This document shows positions 25,077 to 33,563 of a stretch of 64,000 bases of DNA, in pieces. This stretch comes from a bacterium. GTDB lineage: Bacteria > Myxococcota_A > Bradymonadia > Bradymonadales > Bradymonadaceae. The translations under genes were made by a program, and so were the position numbers. Position 1 is the first letter of the stretch, and the number at the start of each line of letters is the position of its first letter. The stretch lies in NCBI GenBank assembly GCA_030427705.1, contig JAUIBR010000001.1:1-64000 (forward strand), given 5' to 3'. The notes under the pieces are model-generated. The model made no database searches, was not told the DNA's origin, and worked only from the letters and a program-made list of their open reading frames with translations.

Positions 25077-25099
25077 GCGATTGTCCCTGGCTTTAGGAC

Positions 25100-25342
25100 T
25101 TAGGAGCGGTGCGTCGTGTAAGGAAGCAGTGCGATCTGTCGCGACTGCAAGATTGCCTTACGGAGCTTGCGCTGGTTGCGTGCGTTGACGCCCGTGATGC
25201 GGCGAGGAAGGATCTTGCCGGTAGACGTAACAAACAACTTCAGGAGCTCTGGGTTTTTGTAGTCGATGATCCAAGCTTCGTTTTGCTCAAATGGATCGAC
25301 CTTCTTTCGGCGGCGCCAGTTGATTCGTTGATATTTAGACAT
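25100..25342 (-). CDS. rpsR: 30S ribosomal protein S18
   Basis: 80 residues. IDYKNPELLKLFVTSTGKILPRRITG, NARNQRKLRKAI and QIALLPYTT are the S18 signature. bS18 sits on the platform of the small subunit next to bS6. No rpsF or rplI neighbour is present; instead rpmG lies 39 bases upstream on the same strand. A stem-loop terminator follows. Confidence 0.97.
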   Translation of the reverse strand: MSKYQRINWRRRKKVDPFEQNEAWIIDYKNPELLKLFVTSTGKILPRRITGVNARNQRKLRKAILQSRQIALLPYTTHRS

Positions 25343-25381
25343 TTCGTATCCTTTAATTAATTGGCCACTGAGCCAGCAATA

Positions 25382-25537
25382 TTACTTAATCTTCGCTTCG
25401 ACGAATTCGACGTGCTTGCGAATTTTTGGGTCGTACTTCTTGATACGCAGTTTGTCAGGCGTATTTCGACGATTCTTCGTCGTCGTGTAGAAGAAGCCGG
25501 TGCCGGCTGATGAAACCAATCGAATTTTTTCACGCAT
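25382..25537 (-). CDS. rpmG: 50S ribosomal protein L33
   Basis: A 51-residue gene starting [20 protein letters not shown] and containing [17 protein letters not shown], which matches bL33. The zinc-binding cysteines of the C+ form are absent, so this is the cysteine-free type. It is probably cotranscribed with rpsR downstream. Together they make a small ribosomal operon whose upstream region is occupied by a long repeat array. Confidence 0.95.
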   Translation of the reverse strand: MREKIRLVSSAGTGFFYTTTKNRRNTPDKLRIKKYDPKIRKHVEFVEAKIK

Positions 25538-25650
25538 TTTCGAACTCCAAAACTCGCCAGGGGCGCTAAAACACTAGCCAATCGCAAAAAACCCCTGAAA
25601 GCAGGGTGGGCGATACTAGGGGATCAGATTTGCAAACGCAAGAGTTTTTC

Positions 25651-26020
25651 GCGGCTTCGCCGCTGGCGTCGCTCGTTTTACTCGCTGGCGTCGCTCGTTT
25701 TACTCGCTGGTGTCGCCCTACGGGCTGGGGTCGCTCGTTTTACTCGCTGGCGTCGCCCTACGGGCTGGGGTCGCTCGTTTTACTCGCTGGCGTCGCCCTA
25801 CGGGCTGGGGTCGCTCGTTTTACTCGCTGGCGTCGCTTGCCTGCGGCATCGCTGGCGTCGCCCTACGGGCTGGTTTCGCTCGCCTACGGCTTCGCTGGGG
25901 TCGCTCATTTCGCGCACTGGTGTCGCCAGACCGAAGGCCGACCCCAGCCGAAGGCGACGCCAACGCGAAGCGTGACGCCAGGCCGAGGGCCGACGCCAGC
26001 CCGAAGGGCGTTCCGCGAAC
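25651..26020. repeat. 370-bp palindromic array of variable hairpins with constant linkers
   Basis: The left half (to about 25920) repeats linker TGG(C/T/G)GTC with cores GCGGC-TTC-GCCGC, GCTCGTTTTACTCGC (five copies), GCCC-TAC-GGGC (four copies), TGCC-TGC-GGCA and GCC-TAC-GGC. Part of it is a clean 40-bp tandem repeat made of 22- and 18-base units. The right half carries the linker in reverse, GACGCCA, with cores GCC-GAA-GGC (25947), ACGC-GAA-GCGT (25963), GGCC-GAG-GGCC (25981), GCCC-GAA-GGGC (25999) and GTTC-CGC-GAAC (26010). It lies between the divergent rpmG and lpoB genes. Confidence 0.9.
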
Positions 26021-26139
26021 TCTATTGAATTTCGGGCAGGTTTGCACAAAACTGCGCCGACCATTCGACTAACCGTTGAGTTTCGAATCGGACGCTTCGA
26101 AACGCCGAGTGAACAACATCGCCAGAAAAGGGCTTGAGG

Positions 26140-26742
26140 ATGAGATATTACACGTTGATTTGCCTGATCGCGCTAACTGCGGCGACGGCTTGCGGCGAAC
26201 CACAATACGTTCGCGACACGGAAGAACCTCGATTGGACGACTACACGATGAGCCTGCGTTTCGACCGCAAGGACTTGGATCGTCTGTATGAGGAAAACTC
26301 GGATGTGATGATGAAGTCTGCGATCATCAAGCAGTGGGAGCGTGACGCGGCGTCGGGCAACCCACCCGTTGTGGCGGTCTTCCCGATCAACAACGAGACG
26401 AGCGAGCATATTGAATCGCAGCTCGATGCATTGCTCTCGCGAATCGAAACCGACCTGGTCAACAAGTCACCCGTCGACGTGGTGAGCCACGAAAACCAAC
26501 CGGAGCTGATCGCTGAGATCAAGCGACAGCAGAGCGAGGTCTACGACCCATCACGGCTTGCGACGTATGGCAAGCAGCTGGGCGCGCAGTACTTTGTGAC
26601 CGGTAAGGTCTACGACTCAGCCGAGCGCGTCGGAGATGAGCGTCGCGTGCAGTACTTCATGTTCCTGCAGGTGATCGACGTGTCGACCGGCGCCATCAAA
26701 TTCCAGAACGAATCGGGGCTGACGAAGGGCCTCATCCGATAA
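26140..26742 (+). CDS. lpoB: LpoB-like penicillin-binding protein activator lipoprotein
   Basis: 200 residues from ATG 26140, chosen because AAAAGGG lies seven bases upstream; a TTG at 26134 is an alternative. The signal MRYYTLICLIALTAATAC gives a lipidated cysteine. The body has the LpoB/CsgG-like TolB-N fold: VVAVFPINNETSEHI, DLVNKSPVDVVSHENQP and GAQYFVTGKVYDSAERVG, ending in the strand VQYFMFLQVIDVSTGAIKF. LpoB is an outer-membrane lipoprotein that reaches through the periplasm to activate PBP1B. It leads a three-gene operon with the next gene four bases away. Confidence 0.85.
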   Translation: MRYYTLICLIALTAATACGEPQYVRDTEEPRLDDYTMSLRFDRKDLDRLYEENSDVMMKSAIIKQWERDAASGNPPVVAVFPINNETSEHIESQLDALLSRIETDLVNKSPVDVVSHENQPELIAEIKRQQSEVYDPSRLATYGKQLGAQYFVTGKVYDSAERVGDERRVQYFMFLQVIDVSTGAIKFQNESGLTKGLIR

Positions 26743-26745
26743 ATC

Positions 26746-28188
26746 ATGCCCTCACCCTTCACACGAGTTCTGCTAGTGGTGCTCTTGGCATCCCTGATCT
26801 CTGGATGTGCGTCGTACTCCGACCAACTCCGGGAAGCGCGGACTGATGTGGTGCAAGGGCGCTCGGAATCGGCGGTAGCTCGTATTAACGAGGAGCTCGA
26901 GGTTGACCGATCCGAGCAGCTTCCCAAAGACCTGGAAGGGGACCAATCCTTGCTATTGCTTGAACGTGGCACGCTCTTGCAGGGGCAATCGGATTACAAA
27001 GGCGCGTCTCGCGACATGATGATCGCCGATCAACATTTGGAGTGGCTCGACTTAGACCCCGCGATCATCGAGTCGATCGGGAAATGGTTGTACTCCGACG
27101 ATTCTGGCGGCTATCGCGCGCCTGGCTACGAGCGGCTGATGCTCAACGTCATCAACATGGTGAACTTCCTTTCCGTTCGGGACTTTCAGGGGGCGAAGGT
27201 CGAAGCACGCCGCTTTCAGATCATGGAGTCGTACTTCCTTACCGAGGGCGATCAAACACTACTGCCCGACCTGCTGGCGTTCGGCAATTACTTGTCCGGC
27301 ATCGCGTTCGAAGGATCGCGGAACTTCCGATTGGCTGCGCGGTATTACTCTCGAGCGTGGCACTTCGGAATCCGCTCACAGCCTTTTCGCGAGCGGCTGA
27401 TCGACCTACATCGTCTGACTGGGTACAAAGGCCAAGAGGTCGACCCACGAAAGAGCGGCTTGGATGTTATCCGCGACGAAGCTCGGGCTGCTGGCGGCAT
27501 GAATCAGACCGACTACCGGGCAAAACATGTAGACGGCGAGGTCGTATTGGTTATCCAGTCTGGGCTGGCTCCGTACAAGAAGGCGGAGCGGGTTCCAATC
27601 GGGATGGCGTTGACCTGGGCCATGCGCTATCCGATCTACTTTTCGACGACAAACTACCGACGTGCCAATGAGCTCATGGTTTCTGGCGCATTGAAGTGGG
27701 TGAACTTCCCGATGCTGACGCATGAAGGGCTGCCTCCCAAACGCAACGTCAGCGTCTCCATCAATGGCACCGCATATCCGCCACGAGTCACGACCGATAT
27801 TGGCCGCTCCGTGCAAGCCGGCTGGGAAGAGATCGCAGGCCCACTTATGGCAGCGGCGATCACCCGCATGATTGTTCGCGGAGTGATTGGTGCCGGCACC
27901 CGGGAAGCTTCACGATCGGCCGCGAAATCTGGCGGCAATAGTAGTGGCGCTGCATCGGCAATCGGTGTGCTCGCTCAGCTCGCGGTCGAAGGCACATTGA
28001 CCGCGATGGACACGCCGGACACCCGCAGCTGGACGACACTTCCAGCGACTATTCGAATCGTACGCACAAAAACGAGTAATCTTAACGACCAAGAGATAAG
28101 GGTAGGGATTGATGGCCGCACGGATGTGCGCAAAGTCAAACCTGTGGCAAACAACCTCACGGTGGTGAATTTCTCAAAGATTCGCTAG
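26746..28188 (+). CDS. COG3014-family lipoprotein
   Basis: 480 residues. The lipoprotein signal ends LISGCASYSDQ. Helical TPR-like repeats follow (about 30-230, with GRSESAVARINEEL, LLLERGTLLQGQSDYKGASRDMM and GIAFEGSRNFRLAARYY). A C-terminal part (about 250-480) contains a glycine-rich hydrophobic stretch. Length and features match COG3014 lipoproteins, which commonly occur next to lpoB. Function is unproven; the pairing suggests a role in regulating peptidoglycan synthesis or in outer-membrane organisation. Confidence 0.85.
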   Translation: MPSPFTRVLLVVLLASLISGCASYSDQLREARTDVVQGRSESAVARINEELEVDRSEQLPKDLEGDQSLLLLERGTLLQGQSDYKGASRDMMIADQHLEWLDLDPAIIESIGKWLYSDDSGGYRAPGYERLMLNVINMVNFLSVRDFQGAKVEARRFQIMESYFLTEGDQTLLPDLLAFGNYLSGIAFEGSRNFRLAARYYSRAWHFGIRSQPFRERLIDLHRLTGYKGQEVDPRKSGLDVIRDEARAAGGMNQTDYRAKHVDGEVVLVIQSGLAPYKKAERVPIGMALTWAMRYPIYFSTTNYRRANELMVSGALKWVNFPMLTHEGLPPKRNVSVSINGTAYPPRVTTDIGRSVQAGWEEIAGPLMAAAITRMIVRGVIGAGTREASRSAAKSGGNSSGAASAIGVLAQLAVEGTLTAMDTPDTRSWTTLPATIRIVRTKTSNLNDQEIRVGIDGRTDVRKVKPVANNLTVVNFSKIR

Positions 28189-28215
28189 TCCAAGAGGGCG
28201 AACCCTAAGGATTGA

Positions 28216-28794
28216 ATGATGAAATACAGATACAGCGTAGTCGTGGCCTTCGTTCTGATGCTGATTGCATCAGATGCATTTGCGCTCGATGCCTATAAGG
28301 ATCGTCGTGGCATGTTCGTTGGTCTTGGCGTCGGCGGCGGCGTGGGCTCAGTCCCAGACCAACCAGGCGAGGTCACAGGCGTTGCAGATGGTGAGATGGG
28401 GCTTGCGACTCAACTGACCGTTGGAAACGGCATTTGGAAGATTTTGACGATGGGCGGCCAGTTCAACTGGTGGGTCCGAACGGTCGATGTGAACGAGCAG
28501 AGTCTGTCACACCACCACCTCAACTTCTTGGCGACCGCTTCCTTCTTCCCGCTGGATTTCCTGTACGCCACGGGCGGTTTCGGGATGGGTTATGCCATCT
28601 ACGATTCGTCTGTCGCGGGGATCGAGGTGAAGAAGTACCGAGAGCTCGGCATCGCGGCGAAAGTCGGTGCGGGTATCGAGTTTTGGGTGAATGGGCAGGT
28701 TGCGACCGGCGTGGAAGCGGCATACACCCGTCATTTCTACTCGGGTTCAGATTTCGACACGTTCACCGGCGCACTCGTCGTTAAGTGGTACTGA
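28216..28794 (+). CDS. small outer-membrane beta-barrel protein
   Basis: 192 residues. A signal peptide (about 1-24, ending ASDAFA) precedes alternating hydrophobic strands with Gly and aromatic residues (MFVGLGVGGGVGSV, GGQFNWWVRTVDV, LYATGGFGMGYAIYDSS), ending in FTGALVVKWY, where the final aromatic residue is typical for barrel insertion by BamA. It is likely an eight-stranded OmpW/OmpA-type barrel. It is the third gene of the lpoB operon. It overlaps the end of the convergent ROK kinase gene by 14 bases. Confidence 0.8.
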   Translation: MMKYRYSVVVAFVLMLIASDAFALDAYKDRRGMFVGLGVGGGVGSVPDQPGEVTGVADGEMGLATQLTVGNGIWKILTMGGQFNWWVRTVDVNEQSLSHHHLNFLATASFFPLDFLYATGGFGMGYAIYDSSVAGIEVKKYRELGIAAKVGAGIEFWVNGQVATGVEAAYTRHFYSGSDFDTFTGALVVKWY

Positions 28795-29662
28795 TCGCCA
28801 GTTGCGCTGCGCCGATCATACCCGCCCTATCGCCCAACTCGCCGAACTGAATCTCAAGATCTCGGCGCGCCGCCTCCAAGATGACTCCGGGGAGTTTCTC
28901 CAGGAATTGCTGTCTGAAATGGGGCAGGTTGGAGAGCACGCCGCCACCCAATAGCAGTAACCCCGGGTTTAGTAACGTACAGGCATTGGCGACCGTGATC
29001 GCGAGATAATCTGTCGATTGTGACCACAAGTTGGCTAGTTCAGCGTCGTCGAGCCCGGCATCGGCCTGGCTAAGATCGAACTCAGCGTTGATCGCGGCGA
29101 CCTGTTTCTCAAGATGGACGCCGCCGGCGTATGCCTCGACACATCCTCGTTCTCCGCACCCACAAAGCCGTCCGCCTACGTTGACTTTCGCGTGCCCGAT
29201 TTCGCCTGCGACACCGCCGTGCCCTTCGACCAGCACACCATCGCAAATCGCCGCGCCCCCGACACCTGTGCCGACGTAGACTGCCAGGATATCATCGTGG
29301 TCCCGGCCGGCTCCGTACACGAATTCGCCCCAAGCCAACGCGTTGAGGTCGTTGACGACGCGAACGGATGTCTGCGTCTGTGCCTCCACGAGCTCGGCGA
29401 ACCCAACATTACGCCAGCCAAGATTCGGTGCGTTCACGACGGTCTTGCCGCCCTTCGACAATTGGGCTGCCAGACCAATGCCGACGGCTGATACATCGAG
29501 CCCAGACTCCGCCACCATCCCCGCCACGAGCGACGCCATCTCTTCTGCAGTTCCTACGCCTCGTGTTCCCTGCCGGTCTTCATAGACGACATCAAAGGAA
29601 TCCTCGACAAAAATGCTCAGGCGGGCGTTTGTCCCGCCAATATCAAAGCCGGCGACGTACAT
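28781..29662 (-). CDS. ROK-family sugar kinase (glucokinase-like)
   Basis: About 293 residues from ATG 29662. The phosphate loop AGFDIGGTNARLSIF is at the N-terminus, followed by the ExGH motif in GEIGHAKVN and the zinc-binding CGCGERGCVEAYAGG. These together define an active ROK kinase, phosphorylating glucose or N-acetyl-amino sugars with ATP. No DNA-binding N-terminus is present, so it is an enzyme, not a repressor. It is the last gene of an amidase-hydrolase-kinase operon; its ATG overlaps the preceding stop (TGATG). With an amidase upstream, amino-sugar recycling is possible but not shown. Confidence 0.92.
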   Translation of the reverse strand: MYVAGFDIGGTNARLSIFVEDSFDVVYEDRQGTRGVGTAEEMASLVAGMVAESGLDVSAVGIGLAAQLSKGGKTVVNAPNLGWRNVGFAELVEAQTQTSVRVVNDLNALAWGEFVYGAGRDHDDILAVYVGTGVGGAAICDGVLVEGHGGVAGEIGHAKVNVGGRLCGCGERGCVEAYAGGVHLEKQVAAINAEFDLSQADAGLDDAELANLWSQSTDYLAITVANACTLLNPGLLLLGGGVLSNLPHFRQQFLEKLPGVILEAARRDLEIQFGELGDRAGMIGAAQLAISTT

Positions 29663-30300
29663 CACCAATCTTGTAGTAGGAATGGGTTGCGCTGTTTCTC
29701 GAGGCCAATCGTCGTCTCGGGACCATGTCCTGGCAAGACGCGAGTTTGGTCGGGAAGCTCCTTGAGGCGATCCAACGACGCCTTCATTGCAGCTGGGTCT
29801 GCGCCGGGAAGGTCAACCCGACCAATGCTGCCTGCGAACAGGATATCGCCCACAAACAACGTATCGATTGATTTGAAGTGAAACGCCACTCCGCCTGGCG
29901 AGTGACCAGGCAGGTGGATGATATCGGCTTCCATCCCTGCGACTTCAACGGTTCCGCCGTCCGCCAAGGTCATCTGTGCGTCGGGCAACGGGTCGACAGG
30001 ATAGCCAAACATCATGCCCTGCTGCGGCGCCGCATTGTAGAGCATGGCGTCGTCAGGATGCAGATAGATCTGTACACCCAAGGCCTCATGCAGTTTTGGC
30101 AAGGCCGCGACGTGGTCAACGTGGGCGTGAGTTTGGAGAATCTGGGTGATCTTCAACCCATGCTTCTCGGCGAGCCCAAGTAAGCCCTCTGCGTCACCGC
30201 CACCATCGATGATGGCGCCTTCGCCGTGCTCAGGATCCCCGAATACATATACGTTTGTCGCGAATGGGCCGACGACCAGATGGTCGATGATATGTGTCAC
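29662..30300 (-). CDS. MBL-fold metallohydrolase (glyoxalase II-like)
   Basis: 212 residues. The metal-binding motif QTHAHVDHVAAL (HxHxDH), the later histidine in HLPGHSPGGVAF, the aspartate in FVGDILFAGSIGRVDLPG, and the last histidine in VLPGHGPETTIG complete a two-metal centre. This is the YcbL/glyoxalase-II branch of the metallo-beta-lactamase superfamily, which hydrolyses thioesters such as S-lactoylglutathione. It is cytoplasmic. It overlaps the amidase gene by four bases (ATGA) and is translationally coupled to it. Confidence 0.92.
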   Translation of the reverse strand: MTHIIDHLVVGPFATNVYVFGDPEHGEGAIIDGGGDAEGLLGLAEKHGLKITQILQTHAHVDHVAALPKLHEALGVQIYLHPDDAMLYNAAPQQGMMFGYPVDPLPDAQMTLADGGTVEVAGMEADIIHLPGHSPGGVAFHFKSIDTLFVGDILFAGSIGRVDLPGADPAAMKASLDRLKELPDQTRVLPGHGPETTIGLEKQRNPFLLQDW

Positions 30301-31289
30301 TTCGTCTCGTCTCGTTGTGCAAGCTTCGAGTCGAAATTCTCGATTGCAGCAACGAGCGCGTCCACCAGTTTCTTGCGATGGTGGTCACGAGTGATCTTTT
30401 TGCCTTCTTTGGGGTGACTCACAAAACCGGCTTCGACGACGATCGCTGGCATGTTTGCGCCGCGCAGGACCGCGAAGTTAGCCTGCTTGACGCCACGATT
30501 GTTCGCGTCATCGAGATGTACAGCGAACTGTCCGTTCACCGCTTTTGCGAAGTGCGCGCAGTCGTGGTGAAGTCGCTGGCGGTCCATGTCGGCCTGCATT
30601 TGGGTCATCAGATTTGATGCGGTCGTCGCCTCGGGGCGTTTATCCAGATTCTTGCTAATGCCTGTCACACCAGGGGCAGCGGTCGCGATTGGCTTGCCCT
30701 TCTTCTCTTCCTTACCGGGAATCGCTTCGGCGGTCGTCAGGTAATAGGTTTCGAATCCGGCGGCGCGGCGATGGACTGCGGCGTTGTAATGCAACGAGAT
30801 AAACAGGTCAGCGCCAACTTCATTGGCGTAGTGGATACGGTCGTGAAGACCGACATACTCGTCCCAGTAGCGCGTCATTACGACTCGAACACCGGGGTAT
30901 TCTTTCTGGAGGCGTTCGCGAAGCTCATACGCCCATTCGAGCGTCAGATACTTCTCGTGAATGCCAGCAACACCAAATGCGCCCTGGTTTTCGCCACCGT
31001 GTCCAGGGTCGATGACGATGGTCTCAACCTTCTTGAATTCCTTTGCTCCACGGCCCATTCGCAGACGGAACTGCGTCTGTCGCGCGCGGTCGTACATCGC
31101 GACGACGGCCGAGATATCCAACCCGCGAACTTGTGCGGGTGGTACGGCATACACGAGCGATGTGGCGACCAAGGTCGTCAGCAAAAACCCAACTAGACTT
31201 ACTAAGTATCGTTTCTTCACGCTGTCTCCTGATCCAGTTACCGTCCTTGGTTTCTGGCTCGAACTTTCGTCCGAGACGGCGTCCCGCAT
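30297..31289 (-). CDS. N-acetylmuramoyl-L-alanine amidase (Amidase_3)
   Basis: About 330 residues. I choose ATG 31289 because GGAG (31299-31302) lies nine bases upstream; earlier in-frame GTG 31346 and ATG 31319 have no such site. A signal anchor (about 27-46) exports the protein. The catalytic domain has IVIDPGHGGENQGAFG, EKYLTLEWA, TRYWDEYVGLHDRIHYANEVGADLF and ISLHYNA, giving the zinc ligands His, Glu, His of AmiA/B/C-type amidases. It cuts the bond between MurNAc and the stem peptide, as in daughter-cell separation. It is first in a three-gene operon. Confidence 0.92.
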   Translation of the reverse strand: MRDAVSDESSSQKPRTVTGSGDSVKKRYLVSLVGFLLTTLVATSLVYAVPPAQVRGLDISAVVAMYDRARQTQFRLRMGRGAKEFKKVETIVIDPGHGGENQGAFGVAGIHEKYLTLEWAYELRERLQKEYPGVRVVMTRYWDEYVGLHDRIHYANEVGADLFISLHYNAAVHRRAAGFETYYLTTAEAIPGKEEKKGKPIATAAPGVTGISKNLDKRPEATTASNLMTQMQADMDRQRLHHDCAHFAKAVNGQFAVHLDDANNRGVKQANFAVLRGANMPAIVVEAGFVSHPKEGKKITRDHHRKKLVDALVAAIENFDSKLAQRDETK

Positions 31290-31465
31290 GTCGTCAAACT
31301 CCTGTTGGACGCTGTGCATGTGGGATAACCACGGCAAGCCTAACACTGATTAGAGGTTGATCAAATTTCTTGGCGTTCTGGTTTGTTACACTGGTTGAAG
31401 GCACGCGAAAGTGTGTCTAGTTTGTAGCTGTCGCCTCACGGCGCGCAACCTTGATAGGTGTAGGT

Positions 31466-32161
31466 ATGCTAGGACAAATGAAGCGCTGGAAGCTGTTCGA
31501 TTTCAACGGTCATCCCATCTTTATGGAGCCCGTATTCTTGCTTCTGGTGGCGTTTTTTGTGTTCAGCGGGTTGAAGTCGCCTGATCAGTTTTTGGAAAAT
31601 CTGCTCTGGGCACCGATCCTTTTTGTCTCGATTTTCTGGCACGAAGTGGGTCATGCGTTGGCAATTGACCGCGCAGGATACGGCAAGAGCCAGATCGTAC
31701 TTCAAGGAATGGGCGGTGTGACGATTAACCACCGCAAAGTCGGTGCCCCTCCTGGCCATGGCGCAATCATCAGCGTCATGGGTCCTGTCTTCAGCTTTTC
31801 GCTCGTCCTGATCTTTGGACTGGCCTACATGTTCTATCCGAACGAAGACCTGCTCAATACGTTCTTCGGCCAGATGGCCCTTATCAACGCGATTTGGGGT
31901 GTCTTCAACCTGCTCCCAATCTTTCCAATGGATGGTGGCAATATCATGTTGCACGCCTTCCGAAAGTTCACGCGTAACGACTCGAAGTCGATGCTGAACA
32001 CCGCCTATGTCTCATTGGGCGTGCTCGCCCTGTTTGTGATTGGCAGCTTCATCGTGCCGATCATCAGCACGTTTTTCGTCGTGATCCTGGCGATGTTGTT
32101 CGGCTACCAAAACTGGCAGATCATCCAGCAGTTGAAGGGTGGTCAGCGAATCCGCCTATAG
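31466..32161 (+). CDS. M50-family site-2 membrane protease
   Basis: About 231 residues, mostly hydrophobic, with roughly six membrane segments. The zinc motif HEVGH lies in the second segment (FWHEVGHALAIDRAGYG) and the third ligand in NLLPIFPMDGGNI (NxxPxxxxDG). It belongs to the small rhomboid-like/SpoIVFB-type group of M50 proteases without PDZ or CBS domains, which cut substrates within the membrane. I use ATG 31466; a TTG at 31451 is in frame. Its stop is next to the stop of the convergent dehalogenase-like gene. No substrate gene is apparent nearby. Confidence 0.88.
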   Translation: MLGQMKRWKLFDFNGHPIFMEPVFLLLVAFFVFSGLKSPDQFLENLLWAPILFVSIFWHEVGHALAIDRAGYGKSQIVLQGMGGVTINHRKVGAPPGHGAIISVMGPVFSFSLVLIFGLAYMFYPNEDLLNTFFGQMALINAIWGVFNLLPIFPMDGGNIMLHAFRKFTRNDSKSMLNTAYVSLGVLALFVIGSFIVPIISTFFVVILAMLFGYQNWQIIQQLKGGQRIRL

Positions 32162-33049
32162 GGTTTTGTACCAATCCAACATGTAGCGGGCGATTTCTTC
32201 ACCGCAGTCTTCTTGAAGGAAATGGCCGCCGCCTTCAATGATGGTGTGTGGCTGACCTTTTGTGCCAGGAATCATGGCGTGCAGAATCTGGTCAGCGCCC
32301 TTCGTAATCGGATCTGAGTCCGAGAACGTTGTTAAAAACGGACGCTCATACGCCATCAACCCTTCCCAAGCTTTGCGATTCTTAACGGCTTCGGGGTTAT
32401 CTTCTTCGGCTGGCACCAAAGACGGAAAGATGCGAGCTGCGGCTTTGTAGCTCTCGTCGGGAAACGGTGCATCGTAGGCCGCGACGATTTCTTCGCTAAG
32501 CTCAGTGACCGTCGCGCGTTGGATAATCTGCCCAACCGGGAAAACGTCGACCGTTTGGCTGTATTCCCGCCATTTGTAAAACGCCTTTGGGAACGGCATC
32601 AGGCCATTGGGCAAGAACGTGTTTCCAGCGGTTATCGTCTGGAATAATTCGGGTTCTTGACCGGCGATGCGCAAGCCCAGAAGACCACCCCAGTCCTGGC
32701 AGAACAGGTGCATGTCATCGGTGCCTCCGATGGCATCGATACACTGCCTGAGCCATAGCTCGTGGCGTGTGTACGAGTAATCCTCCGTGTTCGGGAGCTT
32801 ATCCGAACGACCAAATCCAACTAAATCAGGTGCGACTGCGCGATAGCCACCTGCCGCCAACACAGGAATCATCTTGCGGTACAAAAACGACCAAGACGGC
32901 TCGCCATGTAACAACAAAACAGTTGGGCCCTCGCCCGCTTCGACCCAGGCCATGTCTACACTTACGCCTTCGGCGCTGACCGTCGTGTAGTGCGGTTCAA
33001 AGTTAAAATCGGGCAGGTCAGTGAATTGAGATTCGGGTGTCTTAATCAC
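32156..33049 (-). CDS. haloalkane-dehalogenase-like alpha/beta hydrolase
   Basis: 297 residues. LLLHGEPSWSFLYRKMIPVL, APDLVGFGRSDK, the nucleophile motif FCQDWGGLLGL (aspartate nucleophile, with the adjacent tryptophan able to bind halide) and the catalytic histidine in GGGHFLQED match haloalkane dehalogenases of subfamily HLD-I. These hydrolyse carbon-halogen bonds to an alcohol and halide. Many members have unknown natural substrates. The gene overlaps the upstream zinc-ribbon membrane protein gene by eight bases. I considered OleB, a related enzyme, but the HGEP start and the lack of oleA neighbours argue against it. Confidence 0.88.
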   Translation of the reverse strand: MIKTPESQFTDLPDFNFEPHYTTVSAEGVSVDMAWVEAGEGPTVLLLHGEPSWSFLYRKMIPVLAAGGYRAVAPDLVGFGRSDKLPNTEDYSYTRHELWLRQCIDAIGGTDDMHLFCQDWGGLLGLRIAGQEPELFQTITAGNTFLPNGLMPFPKAFYKWREYSQTVDVFPVGQIIQRATVTELSEEIVAAYDAPFPDESYKAAARIFPSLVPAEEDNPEAVKNRKAWEGLMAYERPFLTTFSDSDPITKGADQILHAMIPGTKGQPHTIIEGGGHFLQEDCGEEIARYMLDWYKTL

Positions 33050-33548
33050 GAGTCAAAACTCGAAAAAGTTTCAGCCAGCTGGTTCGGACGACATGCCACG
33101 GCATCATGGTGATTCGGGCCGCCGTAACTGCGCTTCCGGTCTTCGATATCACGGATTTGTCGTAGTTGAGTGCGGGATCGTAGGCCAACTGCTCGGAGCG
33201 CTCGTCTTGTGTGTCAAACGCCCAGTCGATGACCATGCCTGCGACCCAATATCCAGAATAGACCAGCCAGAACCATCCCTCCTTGAGGGCATCCCAAGGT
33301 TCATAGCCAGCTTTGACGGCCATGCCCCACCAAATGACAAACGTCAGAGGCAATAAGATTAACGTTGAAAATAGGGCATTTGCGATGAGCCTGATGGGTT
33401 CTTCGCTCTTCAGCTTGGGACGTTTGAGCGGGAACTTCTTGTGACAGAGCTCGCACTCCAAGTAGTCAGCAGGATTTTCCTTGCCGCAAAACGAACACAC
33501 CTTCATCTCGAATTGTGAAGGCTCTGTGTTGTGGGTGGGTGCTCGCAC
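33042..33548 (-). CDS. zinc-ribbon membrane protein of unknown function
   Basis: 168 residues from GTG 33548, or 154 from ATG 33506 (MKVCSFCGKENPADYLEC), which may be the true start. Four cysteines in two CxxC knuckles (CSFCGKENPADYLECELC) form a zinc ribbon, followed by one or two membrane segments (LIANALFSTLILLPLTFVIWW and WFWLVYSGYWVAGMVIDWAF). No family beyond the zinc ribbon is recognised. It is translationally coupled to the dehalogenase-like gene downstream. Confidence 0.75.
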   Translation of the reverse strand: MRAPTHNTEPSQFEMKVCSFCGKENPADYLECELCHKKFPLKRPKLKSEEPIRLIANALFSTLILLPLTFVIWWGMAVKAGYEPWDALKEGWFWLVYSGYWVAGMVIDWAFDTQDERSEQLAYDPALNYDKSVISKTGSAVTAARITMMPWHVVRTSWLKLFRVLTRD

Positions 33549-33563
33549 GAGGCGAGTATAGCC

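Larger units (their letters stand above)
24125..25099. other. 975-bp gene-free region
   Basis: No convincing gene on either strand. Contents in order: leader of the vWA gene; an AT-rich patch (about 24305-24338) with a TATAAAATATAAAT run; a short core/linker array (24350-24440); an inverted pair TCCACAGACGG... at 24582-24600 and 24714-24732; an 18-base imperfect palindrome (24647-24664); DnaA-box-like nonamers; a GC-rich stretch with hairpin ACGCC-GTCA-GGCGT (24974-24987); and the rpsR terminator. The GC-rich stretch may be a structured RNA, but I recognise no family. Confidence 0.5.

Noticed and set aside
25591-25607. Possible terminator ACCCCTG-AAAG-CAGGGT upstream of rpmG
   Set aside because: Only five pairs in the stem and no gene on the minus strand to its right that it could serve.
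25606-26072. Two overlapping open frames encoding Arg/Ser/Gly-rich repetitive peptides across the hairpin array
   Set aside because: They follow the DNA repeat in every frame, have no start signal and no recognisable domain. They are by-products of the array.
32156-33049. OleB (beta-lactone decarboxylase) as partner of the OleC-like gene
   Set aside because: OleB is related to haloalkane dehalogenases, but this protein has the HGEP and QDWGG features of HLD-I enzymes and lies 22 kb away without oleA or oleD.
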